Below are positions 8,293 through 15,540 of a stretch of 64,000 bases of DNA, piece by piece. Location: the NCBI RefSeq assembly GCF_027213945.1, contig NZ_JAPWGW010000004.1, forward strand, positions 1 to 64,000. Reading direction: 5' to 3'. The DNA comes from Henriciella marina. Lineage in GTDB: Bacteria > Pseudomonadota > Alphaproteobacteria > Caulobacterales > Hyphomonadaceae. Under the pieces are notes generated by a model that made no database searches, was not told the origin of the DNA, and saw only the letters and a program-made list of their open reading frames with translations. The stretch's first letter is position 1; every line of letters begins with the position of its first letter. Position numbers and translations under genes: made by a program.

Positions 8293-10077
8293 CTAGTGCT
8301 CGATCATCATGGGCCCGCGGGCCTGGATCGGAGCATTCTGCATCATGCTGCCTTGTTCGATCAGCATCTGCACGCGCTCATCGTCGAGAATTGCGCTGAG
8401 GCGGGCGAGGGTCTGCAGATCGGTCGCTGAGGCCTCGCTCATCGGGCCAAGACCGGGGATGCCGCCCTGCGGGATTGGATAGAATTTCACGCGCGTTGCG
8501 GTGTCTTCGTCGATCTCTGCAAGCTCACGAGCCTTTGCGATCGCGTCCATCAGACCGCCGATTTCATCGACGAGACCGACGTCGAGAGCGTCAGCGCCGG
8601 ACCAGACGCGTCCGCGGGCAATGTCGTCGACTTCCTGCACGCTCATGCCGCGACCTTCAGCAACGAGGCCAATGAAACGGTCATAGCCTCGTTCAAGCCA
8701 GGCTGTCAGCATGGTGCGTTGCTCGTCTGTGAAGCCATCAAGCGTCGACAGGGCGCCAGCGAACGGCCCGCCAACCGAAACGGTCTCGGCGTTGACGCCA
8801 ATCTGGCGAAGGCCCTCTGCTACGGCGAGCTTACCGCCGAAGATACCGATCGAACCAGTGATGGTCGAGCGGCTTGCCATGATCCAGTCAGCGCCGGTCG
8901 AGACATAGTACCCGCCCGATGCCGCGACTGAGCCCATGGATACGACGATCGGCTTTTCCGTTTCTCGCTGGATGGTCTCGACGGCGTTCCAGATCTGGTC
9001 AGAGGCGGTTGGCGAGCCACCGGGGCTGTCGACCCGGAACACAATTGCGGAGACATCGTCATCGCGACCCGCTTCGAGAATCGCGTTTGCAATCATGTCG
9101 GACGCAAAGGCGGACCCCGCATTGATAAGATCGCCGGAAGCGCCGCCCGTCACGATTGGGCCTTCGCCGCCAACGACGGCGATCATCTTTGAGCCAAGTG
9201 GTGCGGAAGAGGGCGTATATTCCAGGATTTCGAGAAGTTGTGCGTTTTCGCCAGCGCGTTCCTTTGCGGCCGCTATGGCGTCTTCAGGCCAGCCAAGCCT
9301 GTCGGCGATACCCGCATCGATCATGGCCTGTGGGCTGAGCGGACCGGAGGTCAGTGCGTTGCGAAGATCTGCCAGTTCAATCCCGCGGTCCGTTGCGATG
9401 TCCTCGAGAGAAACGGTCCAGAGCGAATCGGCGAGCGCAGTCATCGCTTCGCGGTGAGGCTCGGTATACCCGGTCTGCTTGTAGATGTTGGGTGCGTTCT
9501 TGTATTCGTAGAACTGTTCGATCTCCGCGGTGACGTTCAGGCGGTCCAGAAGATCCTTGAAGAACAGGGTTTCAAACACGACGCCGCCTGGAAGGTAGTC
9601 ACCGCCTGGCTGAACCCAGATTTCATCGGCAGCGGCGACCGCGCGAAGCGCTGACGGGCCACCCGCATATGTACCCTGAGATGAGACGACGACGAATTTG
9701 CCAGCTTCGCGAAGCCGTAGAATCGAATCGCGAAGCTCTTCAGCGCGCGCAGACCCGACGGAGTACTCGCTCGCACGAATAAGGATGCCTTTAACGTTTT
9801 CATCTGTTCGCGCGGCGTCCAGACGTGTGAGGACGTTTACGAATCCCTTCTGGCCGAATATGGCGCCGAGGCCTTGCGTGGCCGGCTGATCGGACAGCTC
9901 ATCGCGCAGGTCTAGCGTTAGAACCGTGTTGCCCGATGCGCTTCCATCACTCTGGAATGAGGACAGCTGGGAATTGACGAAGCCGCCAATCATTGCGGCC
10001 GCCAGAAAGGCCAGCAGAACTGCACCGAGAATAGTGCCTATGATGGCGCCGCCGAAGGCTGTGAAAAAAGTCTTCAC
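8293..10077 (-). CDS. sppA: Signal peptide peptidase SppA, 67K type
   Basis: 594-residue membrane-anchored serine protease of family S49 that degrades cleaved signal peptides in the inner membrane. One N-terminal membrane segment (about residues 10-33) is followed by two tandem S49-like domains, as in E. coli SppA (618 residues). The general-base lysine is Lys193 in the first domain (FYEYKNAPN) and the nucleophile Ser387 in the second (GSVAASGGYY), matching E. coli Lys209/Ser409. The spacing supports the full-length double-domain form rather than the short SppA36K. It is transcribed away from tRNA-Pro; a palindrome 36 bases upstream of the start may be an operator. Confidence 0.96.
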   Translation of the reverse strand: MKTFFTAFGGAIIGTILGAVLLAFLAAAMIGGFVNSQLSSFQSDGSASGNTVLTLDLRDELSDQPATQGLGAIFGQKGFVNVLTRLDAARTDENVKGILIRASEYSVGSARAEELRDSILRLREAGKFVVVSSQGTYAGGPSALRAVAAADEIWVQPGGDYLPGGVVFETLFFKDLLDRLNVTAEIEQFYEYKNAPNIYKQTGYTEPHREAMTALADSLWTVSLEDIATDRGIELADLRNALTSGPLSPQAMIDAGIADRLGWPEDAIAAAKERAGENAQLLEILEYTPSSAPLGSKMIAVVGGEGPIVTGGASGDLINAGSAFASDMIANAILEAGRDDDVSAIVFRVDSPGGSPTASDQIWNAVETIQRETEKPIVVSMGSVAASGGYYVSTGADWIMASRSTITGSIGIFGGKLAVAEGLRQIGVNAETVSVGGPFAGALSTLDGFTDEQRTMLTAWLERGYDRFIGLVAEGRGMSVQEVDDIARGRVWSGADALDVGLVDEIGGLMDAIAKARELAEIDEDTATRVKFYPIPQGGIPGLGPMSEASATDLQTLARLSAILDDERVQMLIEQGSMMQNAPIQARGPMMIEH

Positions 10078-10112
10078 GATAAATAGTCTCCAAACCCGTT
10101 CTTATCGGTTAA

Positions 10113-10129
10113 CGATATGAGCCATATCG
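10113..10129 (-). promoter_or_regulatory. Palindrome upstream of sppA
   Basis: Perfect inverted repeat CGATATG-N3-CATATCG, 36 bases upstream of the sppA ATG, inside an AT-rich stretch suited to a promoter. Size and symmetry fit a dimeric repressor or activator site. The regulator is unknown. Confidence 0.4.
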
Positions 10130-10194
10130 AATAAAAGTAAAGGGCAGATGTGGATGGTATATTTGATTGGCTCGATCGCACCGCGAGAGCTGCA

Positions 10195-10271
10195 TGGTCG
10201 GAACAGGAGGATTCGAACCTCCGACCCCCGCCTCCCGAAGACGGTGCTCTACCAGGCTGAGCTATGTTCCG
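10195..10271 (-). tRNA. tRNA-Pro (CGG anticodon)
   Basis: 77 bases on the minus strand with encoded CCA. The acceptor CGGAACA pairs with TGTTCCG, the anticodon stem is CCGTC/GGCGG, the loop TTCGGGA gives anticodon CGG, and the T-arm is GGTTCGAATCC. The discriminator base is A. Confidence 0.95.
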
Positions 10272-10419
10272 ACGTCAGAGCGCGCCGCTATATATGAGCG
10301 CAGAAATGCTGACAAGAAGGGCCACCTGCGTGCGCTGCCATCGGTTCCACTGTCATTGCCTGAAGAGGGGTGTTGCAACCGTCATACAGTTTGAGTATGA
10401 CCCGGCCTTCCTGAGATGT

Positions 10420-10494
10420 TGGGGTATCGCCAAGTGGTAAGGCATCGGTTTTTGGTATCGACATTCCCAGGTTCGAATCCTGGTACCCCAGCCA
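10420..10494 (+). tRNA. tRNA-Gln (TTG anticodon)
   Basis: 75 bases with encoded CCA. The acceptor TGGGGTA pairs with TACCCCA, the D-arm has CGCCAAGTGGTAAGGC, the anticodon loop contains TTG, and the T-arm is AGGTTCGAATCCT. It diverges from tRNA-Pro(CGG) about 150 bases away. Confidence 0.96.
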
Positions 10495-10960
10495 CTCTCT
10501 TCCTTTGATGGTGACCGTTTTGCGCTTGCACAATGAGTGGGCGCTCAAACGCCTCTCAGGTGACCTTCCAGACCAAAATTACGCCCAACGGGCGCAAAAC
10601 GCGTCTCGCACCTACTGCGATACGGGATTGTGCTTGCGATTTGATCCACTTAGCGTTTTAACGGCAAGCAAGACCCATTGATCCACACCAGACGTGTTGC
10701 TACCGTCCGGTTCACATGGCGCTTGAATACCGACGGTATTGCCGGATCAAGTCGAGAACAGAAGAGTGCGACAGAGCGCTCCGCAAAACTGGGGAGGTGC
10801 CGGGTGTCTCAAGGATGTCCGCCTCCGAACTGCCGGGACGTGTGTGTTTCCGGATTGAGCATAGAGTAGCGGCCCACCGTTCAGGGGGTGCAGGCCGTTT
10901 CGGAATTTCACCGTGCAGCTTCGTTCTGCACGACCATTCGGAGAGTGAGAGGCAAACCTC
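10495..10960. other. 466-bp gap before the TonB-energy operon
   Basis: No convincing gene; the frames present lack ribosome sites and conserved features. The last part is the leader of the DUF3450 operon and holds a 7-bp hairpin (CGTGCAG 10912-10918 with CTGCACG 10926-10932) and the GAGAGG ribosome site. No clear sigma-70 or Fur-like element could be assigned with confidence. Confidence 0.5.
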
Positions 10961-11740
10961 ATGAAAGAAGTACTGACACCGGCGCGGGGTGTTATCGCGG
11001 CGGCTCTTATTGCCGGGCTGGCAATGCCAGCAGTGGCGCAAAGCCAATTGCGCCAGGCGCTTGAGACCGGCGAACAGGCAACCCGCAGAGCCGAGCAGGT
11101 GCAGGAGCAGATCAATCAGCTTGATGATCAGCGTTCTGACCTGGTGAGCGAATTCCGCACGCTTCTCCAGCGCACCCAGGCAGCGCAGCTTTATGCGCGC
11201 CAGCAAGAGAAAGTTGTAGAGAGCCAGCGTCGTGAGCTTGAGTCGCTTACGGAGCAGCTTGGCCGCGTTGACGAGATCACCGCGCAAACCACGCCAATGC
11301 TTCTCGACATGATTTCAGACCTTGAGGCCTTCGTTCAGGCGGACCTTCCGTTCCGCACCGAAGACCGCATGGAGCGTATTGCGAACCTTCGCGCAGCGAT
11401 GGAAAACGCTCAGGTCCCGATCGTCGAGCAGTACCGCCTGATCATCGAGGCTTACAAATCCGAGATGGAATACGGCCGCACGATCGACACCTGGCCGGAA
11501 GAAATCGACATCAACGGCAATTCCGTGATGGTCGACATGTTCCTCTATGGCCGCGTCGCTCTCGTCTACATGTCACCTGACCGTCGCTATGCAGCCCGCT
11601 GGGACCGCAACGAAGAGCAGTGGGTGCCGGTTGAGAGCCGCTTCAAGGAAGACATCGCCACCGCGATCAAGGTCGCCAAGGGCACCACGACGCCGAGCGT
11701 TCTGTACGCGCCGGCTTCCAAGCTCGATGTCGAAATTTAA
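10961..11740 (+). CDS. DUF3450 family periplasmic protein
   Basis: 259 residues with a signal peptide ending near AVAQ (residue 27) and a long coiled-coil-rich region (about 30-120, many Gln/Glu/Arg heptads such as RRAEQVQEQINQLDDQ). DUF3450 proteins are regularly encoded first in TonB2-like gene sets, ahead of a long ExbB (TtpC). A role in the periplasm, helping connect the motor complex to the envelope, is inferred from that context. The C-terminal part (YKSEMEYGRTIDTW, then VALVYMSPDRR) matches the family's globular end. A GAGAGG ribosome site precedes the ATG. The next gene starts 26 bases after its stop. Confidence 0.9.
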   Translation: MKEVLTPARGVIAAALIAGLAMPAVAQSQLRQALETGEQATRRAEQVQEQINQLDDQRSDLVSEFRTLLQRTQAAQLYARQQEKVVESQRRELESLTEQLGRVDEITAQTTPMLLDMISDLEAFVQADLPFRTEDRMERIANLRAAMENAQVPIVEQYRLIIEAYKSEMEYGRTIDTWPEEIDINGNSVMVDMFLYGRVALVYMSPDRRYAARWDRNEEQWVPVESRFKEDIATAIKVAKGTTTPSVLYAPASKLDVEI

Positions 11741-11766
11741 GCGCAACCGATCCAGAGGAATATGAG

Positions 11767-13173
11767 ATGAAAAACTTCAAGAAGTCTCTGCAGACCCTTG
11801 GCGCGGCAGCGCTTGTTGCAGGATCTGCATTTGCAATCACCGCACCTGCCGTGGCGCAAAACAGCAATGTCTCGCTGAGCGACATTCTGCGCCGCGTTCA
11901 GCAGGATTCCCAACAGATGTCGGCTGAAGATCAGCGCCGTCTGCAGGAATTCCGCCAGGAGACGGCTGAACAGCAGTCGCGCATGTCCGAAGCCCGTTCG
12001 CAGCTTCAGGCTGCCGAAGCTCGCGGCCGCACCCTTTCGGCAGAGTTCGACGAAAATGAGCGTCAGCTTTCCGAGCTATCCGCTGAACTTGAGACCCAGG
12101 CCGGCGATTTCGGCGAACTCCTCGGCCAGTTCCGCACCGCTGCTGGCGAGACGATGCCGATCATCAAGGAGTCGCTCTCAAACTATGAGTATAGCGGCCG
12201 CGCTGAGAAGCTCGCTGAAGTTTCCGAAGCCCGTTCGCTTCCGACCCGCGAAGATCTGGACGCCCTTCCAAAAGCCATGCTTCAGGAAATGATCGCCCAG
12301 TCTGAGGTCAAGACCTTCACCACGTCCGTCGCTGGCGCTGGCCCGGAAGGCGAAGTCGCAGATATCGAACTGATGCGTGTCGGTATCTTCACCGCTGCCA
12401 CCACCGATGATGTCCGCTTCGTTGAGGTCATCACCGAGGGCACGGATGAGCCATATCTTCGCGTTCTTAAGGCCCAGCCAGGCGGCAGCTTCGCTTCTGC
12501 GATGCGCAGCCTGATCAACTCTGAGCCAGGTGAGACCGTCATTACGCCAATCGACCCGTCCAAGGGTGACCTGTTCGCAGTTGCTGGCGAAATGCCGACC
12601 CTCGAGCAGCGTATCCAGCAGGGTGGTCCAGTTGGTGCCGTGATCCTGTTCCTTCTCGCAGTTGGTGCAGTGTTCGCACTCTTCAAGATCGTTACGCTCT
12701 TCCTCATGGGTTCCGCGATGCGCCGCACCGCGAAGACCCGCAAGGCAGGCACCGGCAACCCGCTGGCCCGCGTCTTCGAAGCTTATGAGAAGAACAAGCA
12801 TCAGGACCTTGAGTCCCTTGAGCTTAAGCTCGACGAACAGATCCTCCGCGAATCGCCGAAAATCGAGCGTTTCAACGACGTCGTTAAGGTTCTCGCCGCT
12901 GTTGCACCGCTTCTCGGCCTTCTCGGTACGGTTATCGGTATGATCATCACCTTTACCGCCATCACCAACTTCGGTGCCGGCGATCCTAAGCTGATGGCAG
13001 GCGGTATCTCGGTTGCTCTCATGACGACGGTTCTTGGTCTTGTCGCAGCTATTCCGCTGCTTCTGCTCCACGCCATCGCGTCTTCCATGGCACGTGGCAA
13101 CCAGCAGATCCTCGATGAGCAAGCCGCAGGCCTCGTTGCTGAGCGTGCAGAGTCCAACACGGTGACGGCCTAA
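11767..13173 (+). CDS. Long ExbB/TolQ-family proton channel protein (TtpC-like)
   Basis: 468 residues. A signal peptide is followed by a periplasmic coiled-coil domain (about 35-125) and a globular part, then the MotA/TolQ/ExbB channel core: first membrane segment about 285-310, then the conserved pair of helices VLAAVAPLLGLLGTVIG (from about 373) and GISVALMTTVLGLVAAIP. This layout matches TtpC of Vibrio TonB2 systems, which is needed in addition to the ordinary ExbB. The start is the ATG at 11767 after AGAGGAATATGAG; the ATG at 11762 is followed at once by a stop. The end of the gene forms a hairpin that overlaps a second hairpin holding the ribosome site of the next gene. Confidence 0.92.
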   Translation: MKNFKKSLQTLGAAALVAGSAFAITAPAVAQNSNVSLSDILRRVQQDSQQMSAEDQRRLQEFRQETAEQQSRMSEARSQLQAAEARGRTLSAEFDENERQLSELSAELETQAGDFGELLGQFRTAAGETMPIIKESLSNYEYSGRAEKLAEVSEARSLPTREDLDALPKAMLQEMIAQSEVKTFTTSVAGAGPEGEVADIELMRVGIFTAATTDDVRFVEVITEGTDEPYLRVLKAQPGGSFASAMRSLINSEPGETVITPIDPSKGDLFAVAGEMPTLEQRIQQGGPVGAVILFLLAVGAVFALFKIVTLFLMGSAMRRTAKTRKAGTGNPLARVFEAYEKNKHQDLESLELKLDEQILRESPKIERFNDVVKVLAAVAPLLGLLGTVIGMIITFTAITNFGAGDPKLMAGGISVALMTTVLGLVAAIPLLLLHAIASSMARGNQQILDEQAAGLVAERAESNTVTA

Positions 13174-13197
13174 CAGCCGTCACCTCCTTCGGGAGGT
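13161..13197 (+). promoter_or_regulatory. Two mutually exclusive hairpins at the exbB-exbB junction
   Basis: Hairpin A is a perfect 9-bp stem (13161-13169 with 13176-13184) whose loop contains the stop codon of the long ExbB gene. Hairpin B is a 6-bp stem (13182-13187 with 13192-13197) closed by a C(TTCG)G tetraloop; its 3' arm is the GGAGG ribosome site of the next gene. A and B share bases 13182-13184, so they compete. A would leave the ribosome site open; B would hide it. Confidence 0.6.
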
Positions 13198-13203
13198 ACC
13201 CTT

Positions 13204-13719
13204 ATGGGACTAGGACTTAACCAGCTTGAAGAATTCCTGGCGCGTGGCGGGCCCGTCCTGCTCGTCATCATGGTGGCGACATTCATCATGTGGGCGCTTA
13301 TTCTGGAACGGCTGTTCTATTTCCGCCTGGCCCACAAGTCGGTCGCTAAAGAAGCGATCGACGAGTGGAACGCCCGGTCGGATCGTAAATCGGTGCTGGC
13401 GCACTGGGTTCGCGACAAGCTGATCTCGGAAGTCCGGATGAAAGCTGAAGCGAATGTGCAGATGACCAAGGCAATGGTGGCGCTCGCCCCGCTGCTCGGT
13501 CTTCTGGGCACGGTGACCGGTATGGTCGCAGTGTTCGACGTCATGGCAATCACCGATGGTGCCGATGCTAAATCCATGTCTGGCGGTGTGTCGCGCGCGA
13601 CCATTCCGACCATGGCAGGGATGGTCGCATCCATCTCCGGTATCCTGTTCACCTCAGGCATGGACCGTAAGGTCAGTCGCCTGGTGCAGGGTGTGGAAGA
13701 CGAAATGGAGATTGCATAA
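13204..13719 (+). CDS. exbB: ExbB-family proton channel subunit
   Basis: 171 residues, the short ExbB form (E. coli ExbB has 244). Three membrane segments are visible: VLLVIMVATFIMWALIL (about 18-35), APLLGLLGTVTGMVAVF (about 96-112) and a third near ATIPTMAGMVASISGILF. It is expected to form the pentameric proton channel with ExbD that powers TonB. The RBS GGAGG lies 7 bases before the ATG but inside a stable hairpin. Its stop overlaps the next gene start (TAATG). Confidence 0.94.
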   Translation: MGLGLNQLEEFLARGGPVLLVIMVATFIMWALILERLFYFRLAHKSVAKEAIDEWNARSDRKSVLAHWVRDKLISEVRMKAEANVQMTKAMVALAPLLGLLGTVTGMVAVFDVMAITDGADAKSMSGGVSRATIPTMAGMVASISGILFTSGMDRKVSRLVQGVEDEMEIA

Positions 13720-14126
13720 TGCGAGGCAGACAATCGAAACAGGCCGATGAGGCAAGCGTCGATCTAACGCCGATGCTGGATGTGGTTTTCATCCTTCTCA
13801 TCTTCTTCATCGTGACATCGACATTCATCCAGGAAGAGGCTCTTGGCCTCGAGCCACCGCCGCCGCCTTCCCAGGCGGAAAGCAATCCGGATGATACGGC
13901 CATCCTCGTTTATGTTGGTGAGGACAACCTCATTACCGTGAACGGCCGTCTGACGGATATTGGCGGTGTTCGGGCGAACATGGAGCGTCTGCGGGCAGAA
14001 AACCCTGAAAGCGCGCTGATCATCCAGGCTCACCCTCGGGCACGCACCGGCACGATCGTCAAGATCCGTGACGAGGCATACAATGCCCAGATGAGCCGGG
14101 TGAACATCGTTCAGAGTGAAGGTTAG
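13719..14126 (+). CDS. exbD: ExbD-family subunit, first copy
   Basis: 135 residues: short cytoplasmic N-terminus, one membrane helix (DLTPMLDVVFILLIFFIV, about 15-33) carrying the conserved proton-path aspartate, and a periplasmic domain ending MSRVNIVQSEG. ExbD couples proton flow through ExbB to TonB. Start overlaps the exbB stop by one base. A Pro-run (EPPPPPSQ) after the helix replaces the more usual linker. Confidence 0.94.
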   Translation: MRGRQSKQADEASVDLTPMLDVVFILLIFFIVTSTFIQEEALGLEPPPPPSQAESNPDDTAILVYVGEDNLITVNGRLTDIGGVRANMERLRAENPESALIIQAHPRARTGTIVKIRDEAYNAQMSRVNIVQSEG

Positions 14127-14137
14127 GAGACCGGAAT

Positions 14138-14554
14138 ATGGCACGTAGAAAACGTATTTTGGCGTCCGATTCGTCCGCTGAAGACGATGTCAACCTCACG
14201 CCCATGCTCGACGTGGTGTTCATCCTTCTCATCTTCTTCATTGTGACCGCCCAGTTCATCAAGGAACCGGGTGTCGACATCAGCAGGACCGACGTGGAAA
14301 ATGCCGAGAGGCAGAACCCGCTCGGCATCCTGATCGCAATCGACGAAGAGAGCGATATCTACATCGACAAGGAAGTGGTGACGCTGCAGGAAGTTGGTTT
14401 CCGTATTCGCGAGCTTCGCGAAGATAATCCGAAGGGACGCCTCGTCGTCCAGGCGGACGAGGATTCCGACGCAGGTGTTCTGATTTCCCTGATGGAGATC
14501 ATCTATAACGAAGATGGTTTGACCGCTGTGCCGGTTTCCGTCGAGAAGGAGTAG
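14138..14554 (+). CDS. ExbD-family subunit, second copy
   Basis: 138 residues, the same layout as the preceding gene: DVNLTPMLDVVFILLIFFIV membrane helix with the essential Asp, and a periplasmic domain. It differs from the first copy in the linker (IKEPGVDISRTDVEN) and an acidic C-terminal part. Two ExbD genes in a row fit TonB2-like operons in which a heteromeric ExbD pair is used. AGGAG lies before the ATG, 12 bases after the first copy. Confidence 0.94.
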   Translation: MARRKRILASDSSAEDDVNLTPMLDVVFILLIFFIVTAQFIKEPGVDISRTDVENAERQNPLGILIAIDEESDIYIDKEVVTLQEVGFRIRELREDNPKGRLVVQADEDSDAGVLISLMEIIYNEDGLTAVPVSVEKE

Positions 14555-14563
14555 GAGAAACAC

Positions 14564-15190
14564 ATGTTTTCCAATCCAATCATTCGCTTGATCATTGGTA
14601 TTCCTCTCGCGGCGATCGTGGTGTTTGCGCTCTTCACGTTCATGTACAAGATGATCAACCAGGACTACGAGCAGCCCGAAAATGTCGAGCAGCGTGTTCT
14701 GGAGCGTATCACGCCAGCAGACGACAGCCAGGAGGTGCGGACACGCGCTCGGAACAAGCCGCAACGGCTCGATTCCGCAGACAAGCCGCCTCCACCGCCA
14801 AAGATGTCGGCATCTCGTTCTGACATTGATCTGCCGACGCCGAACATCCAGGGCGCTGCGCCAACGGAACTCAATGTTGACCGTCTCGACTCGCTTGCGA
14901 TCGACCCGGTTGCCATTTCGGACCGTGACGCACAGCCGATCCGTCCGCCGGTGCCGACCTATCCTCAGCGTGCAGCTGAACGTGGGATCGAAGGCACCTG
15001 CGACGTCCGCTTCGATGTGGACACGCGTGGTCGCCCGTACAATGTGTCGGCGACTTGCAGCGACAGCGTCTTCAGACGTGAAGCCGAACGTGCTGTCCAG
15101 CGCGTCGAGTTTGCGCCGAAGATCGTCCGTGGTCAGCCTGCAGAGCGCCGCAACGTGGTCTATCCGCTGGAATTCCGTCTCGACGGTTGA
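14564..15190 (+). CDS. tonB: TonB-like energy transducer
   Basis: 208 residues: N-terminal membrane anchor (about 5-28), a short Pro-containing periplasmic linker (KPPPPPKMS near residue 75), and the C-terminal TonB domain (PVPTYPQRAAERGIEGTCDV onward, closing VVYPLEFRLDG) that contacts the TonB box of outer-membrane receptors. The short linker is typical of TonB2-type proteins compared with the long Pro-Glu/Pro-Lys spacer of E. coli TonB. Two cysteines (in GTCDV and SATCSD) lie in the C-terminal domain and may form a disulfide. Last gene before an intrinsic terminator. Confidence 0.94.
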   Translation: MFSNPIIRLIIGIPLAAIVVFALFTFMYKMINQDYEQPENVEQRVLERITPADDSQEVRTRARNKPQRLDSADKPPPPPKMSASRSDIDLPTPNIQGAAPTELNVDRLDSLAIDPVAISDRDAQPIRPPVPTYPQRAAERGIEGTCDVRFDVDTRGRPYNVSATCSDSVFRREAERAVQRVEFAPKIVRGQPAERRNVVYPLEFRLDG

Positions 15191-15213
15191 TTCCGCTCGG
15201 AAACTCAAATCAG

Positions 15214-15244
15214 AAAAGCCCGGCTGTGATGGCCGGGCTTTCTT
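15214..15244 (+). terminator. Intrinsic terminator of the TonB operon
   Basis: A 9-bp stem AAGCCCGGC/GCCGGGCTT (15216-15224, 15232-15240) with a 7-base loop, followed by TCTTAC. It lies 25 bases after the tonB stop and suggests the TPR gene has its own promoter or is expressed by read-through. Confidence 0.8.
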
Positions 15245-15468
15245 ACATTCTGGTTGCCCGGCAGACGCGAGTCTATCGATGTCGCACCCCCTGCACGCGA
15301 AGGCCGGAATGTTTTTGCCCGAATCTAGATACGGCAACGAATTGAGTGTGCTGGCTGGCTGCTGAAGCGTTGACGTGGCGGGGCTGAGCAAGCATATCTT
15401 ATGACAAAGCGAAGTGACGCTAACTGCCGATAAAACAGATATATCGCCGGCGGATCAATTTCAGGCAG

Positions 15469-15498
15469 ATGCACGTTGAGCCTGCAGGCGACGTGCAT
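15469..15498 (+). promoter_or_regulatory. Inverted repeat upstream of the TPR gene
   Basis: Arms ATGCACGT (15469-15476) and ACGTGCAT (15491-15498) are perfect complements 14 bases apart; the spacer itself holds the palindrome CCTGCAGG. It could be a leader hairpin or an operator, 43 bases before the start codon. Confidence 0.45.
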
Positions 15499-15540
15499 GA
15501 GAGAGTTTCCGCCGCAATCGGCGAAAAGGAGTGAGACACC

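Larger units (their letters stand above)
15191..15540. other. 350-bp gap: tonB terminator and promoter region of the TPR gene
   Basis: Holds the tonB terminator (15214-15244), a possible sigma-70 promoter (TTGACG at 15370-15375 with TATCTT-like sequence at 15395-15400, spacing loose), an inverted repeat at 15469-15498, and the AAAAGGAG ribosome site. No gene is supported. Confidence 0.5.

Noticed and set aside
10167-10394. 75-residue plus-strand frame reading MVGTGGFEPPTPASRR
   Set aside because: It is a translation of the tRNA-Pro gene from the wrong strand, a frequent false protein in databases.
10288-10548. 86-residue minus-strand frame reading GYQDSNLG
   Set aside because: It is an antisense translation of the tRNA-Gln gene.
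14123-15391. 422-residue minus-strand open frame
   Set aside because: It lies antisense to exbD and tonB, has no ribosome site, and its composition is the mirror of the real genes; GC-rich DNA often leaves such long shadows.
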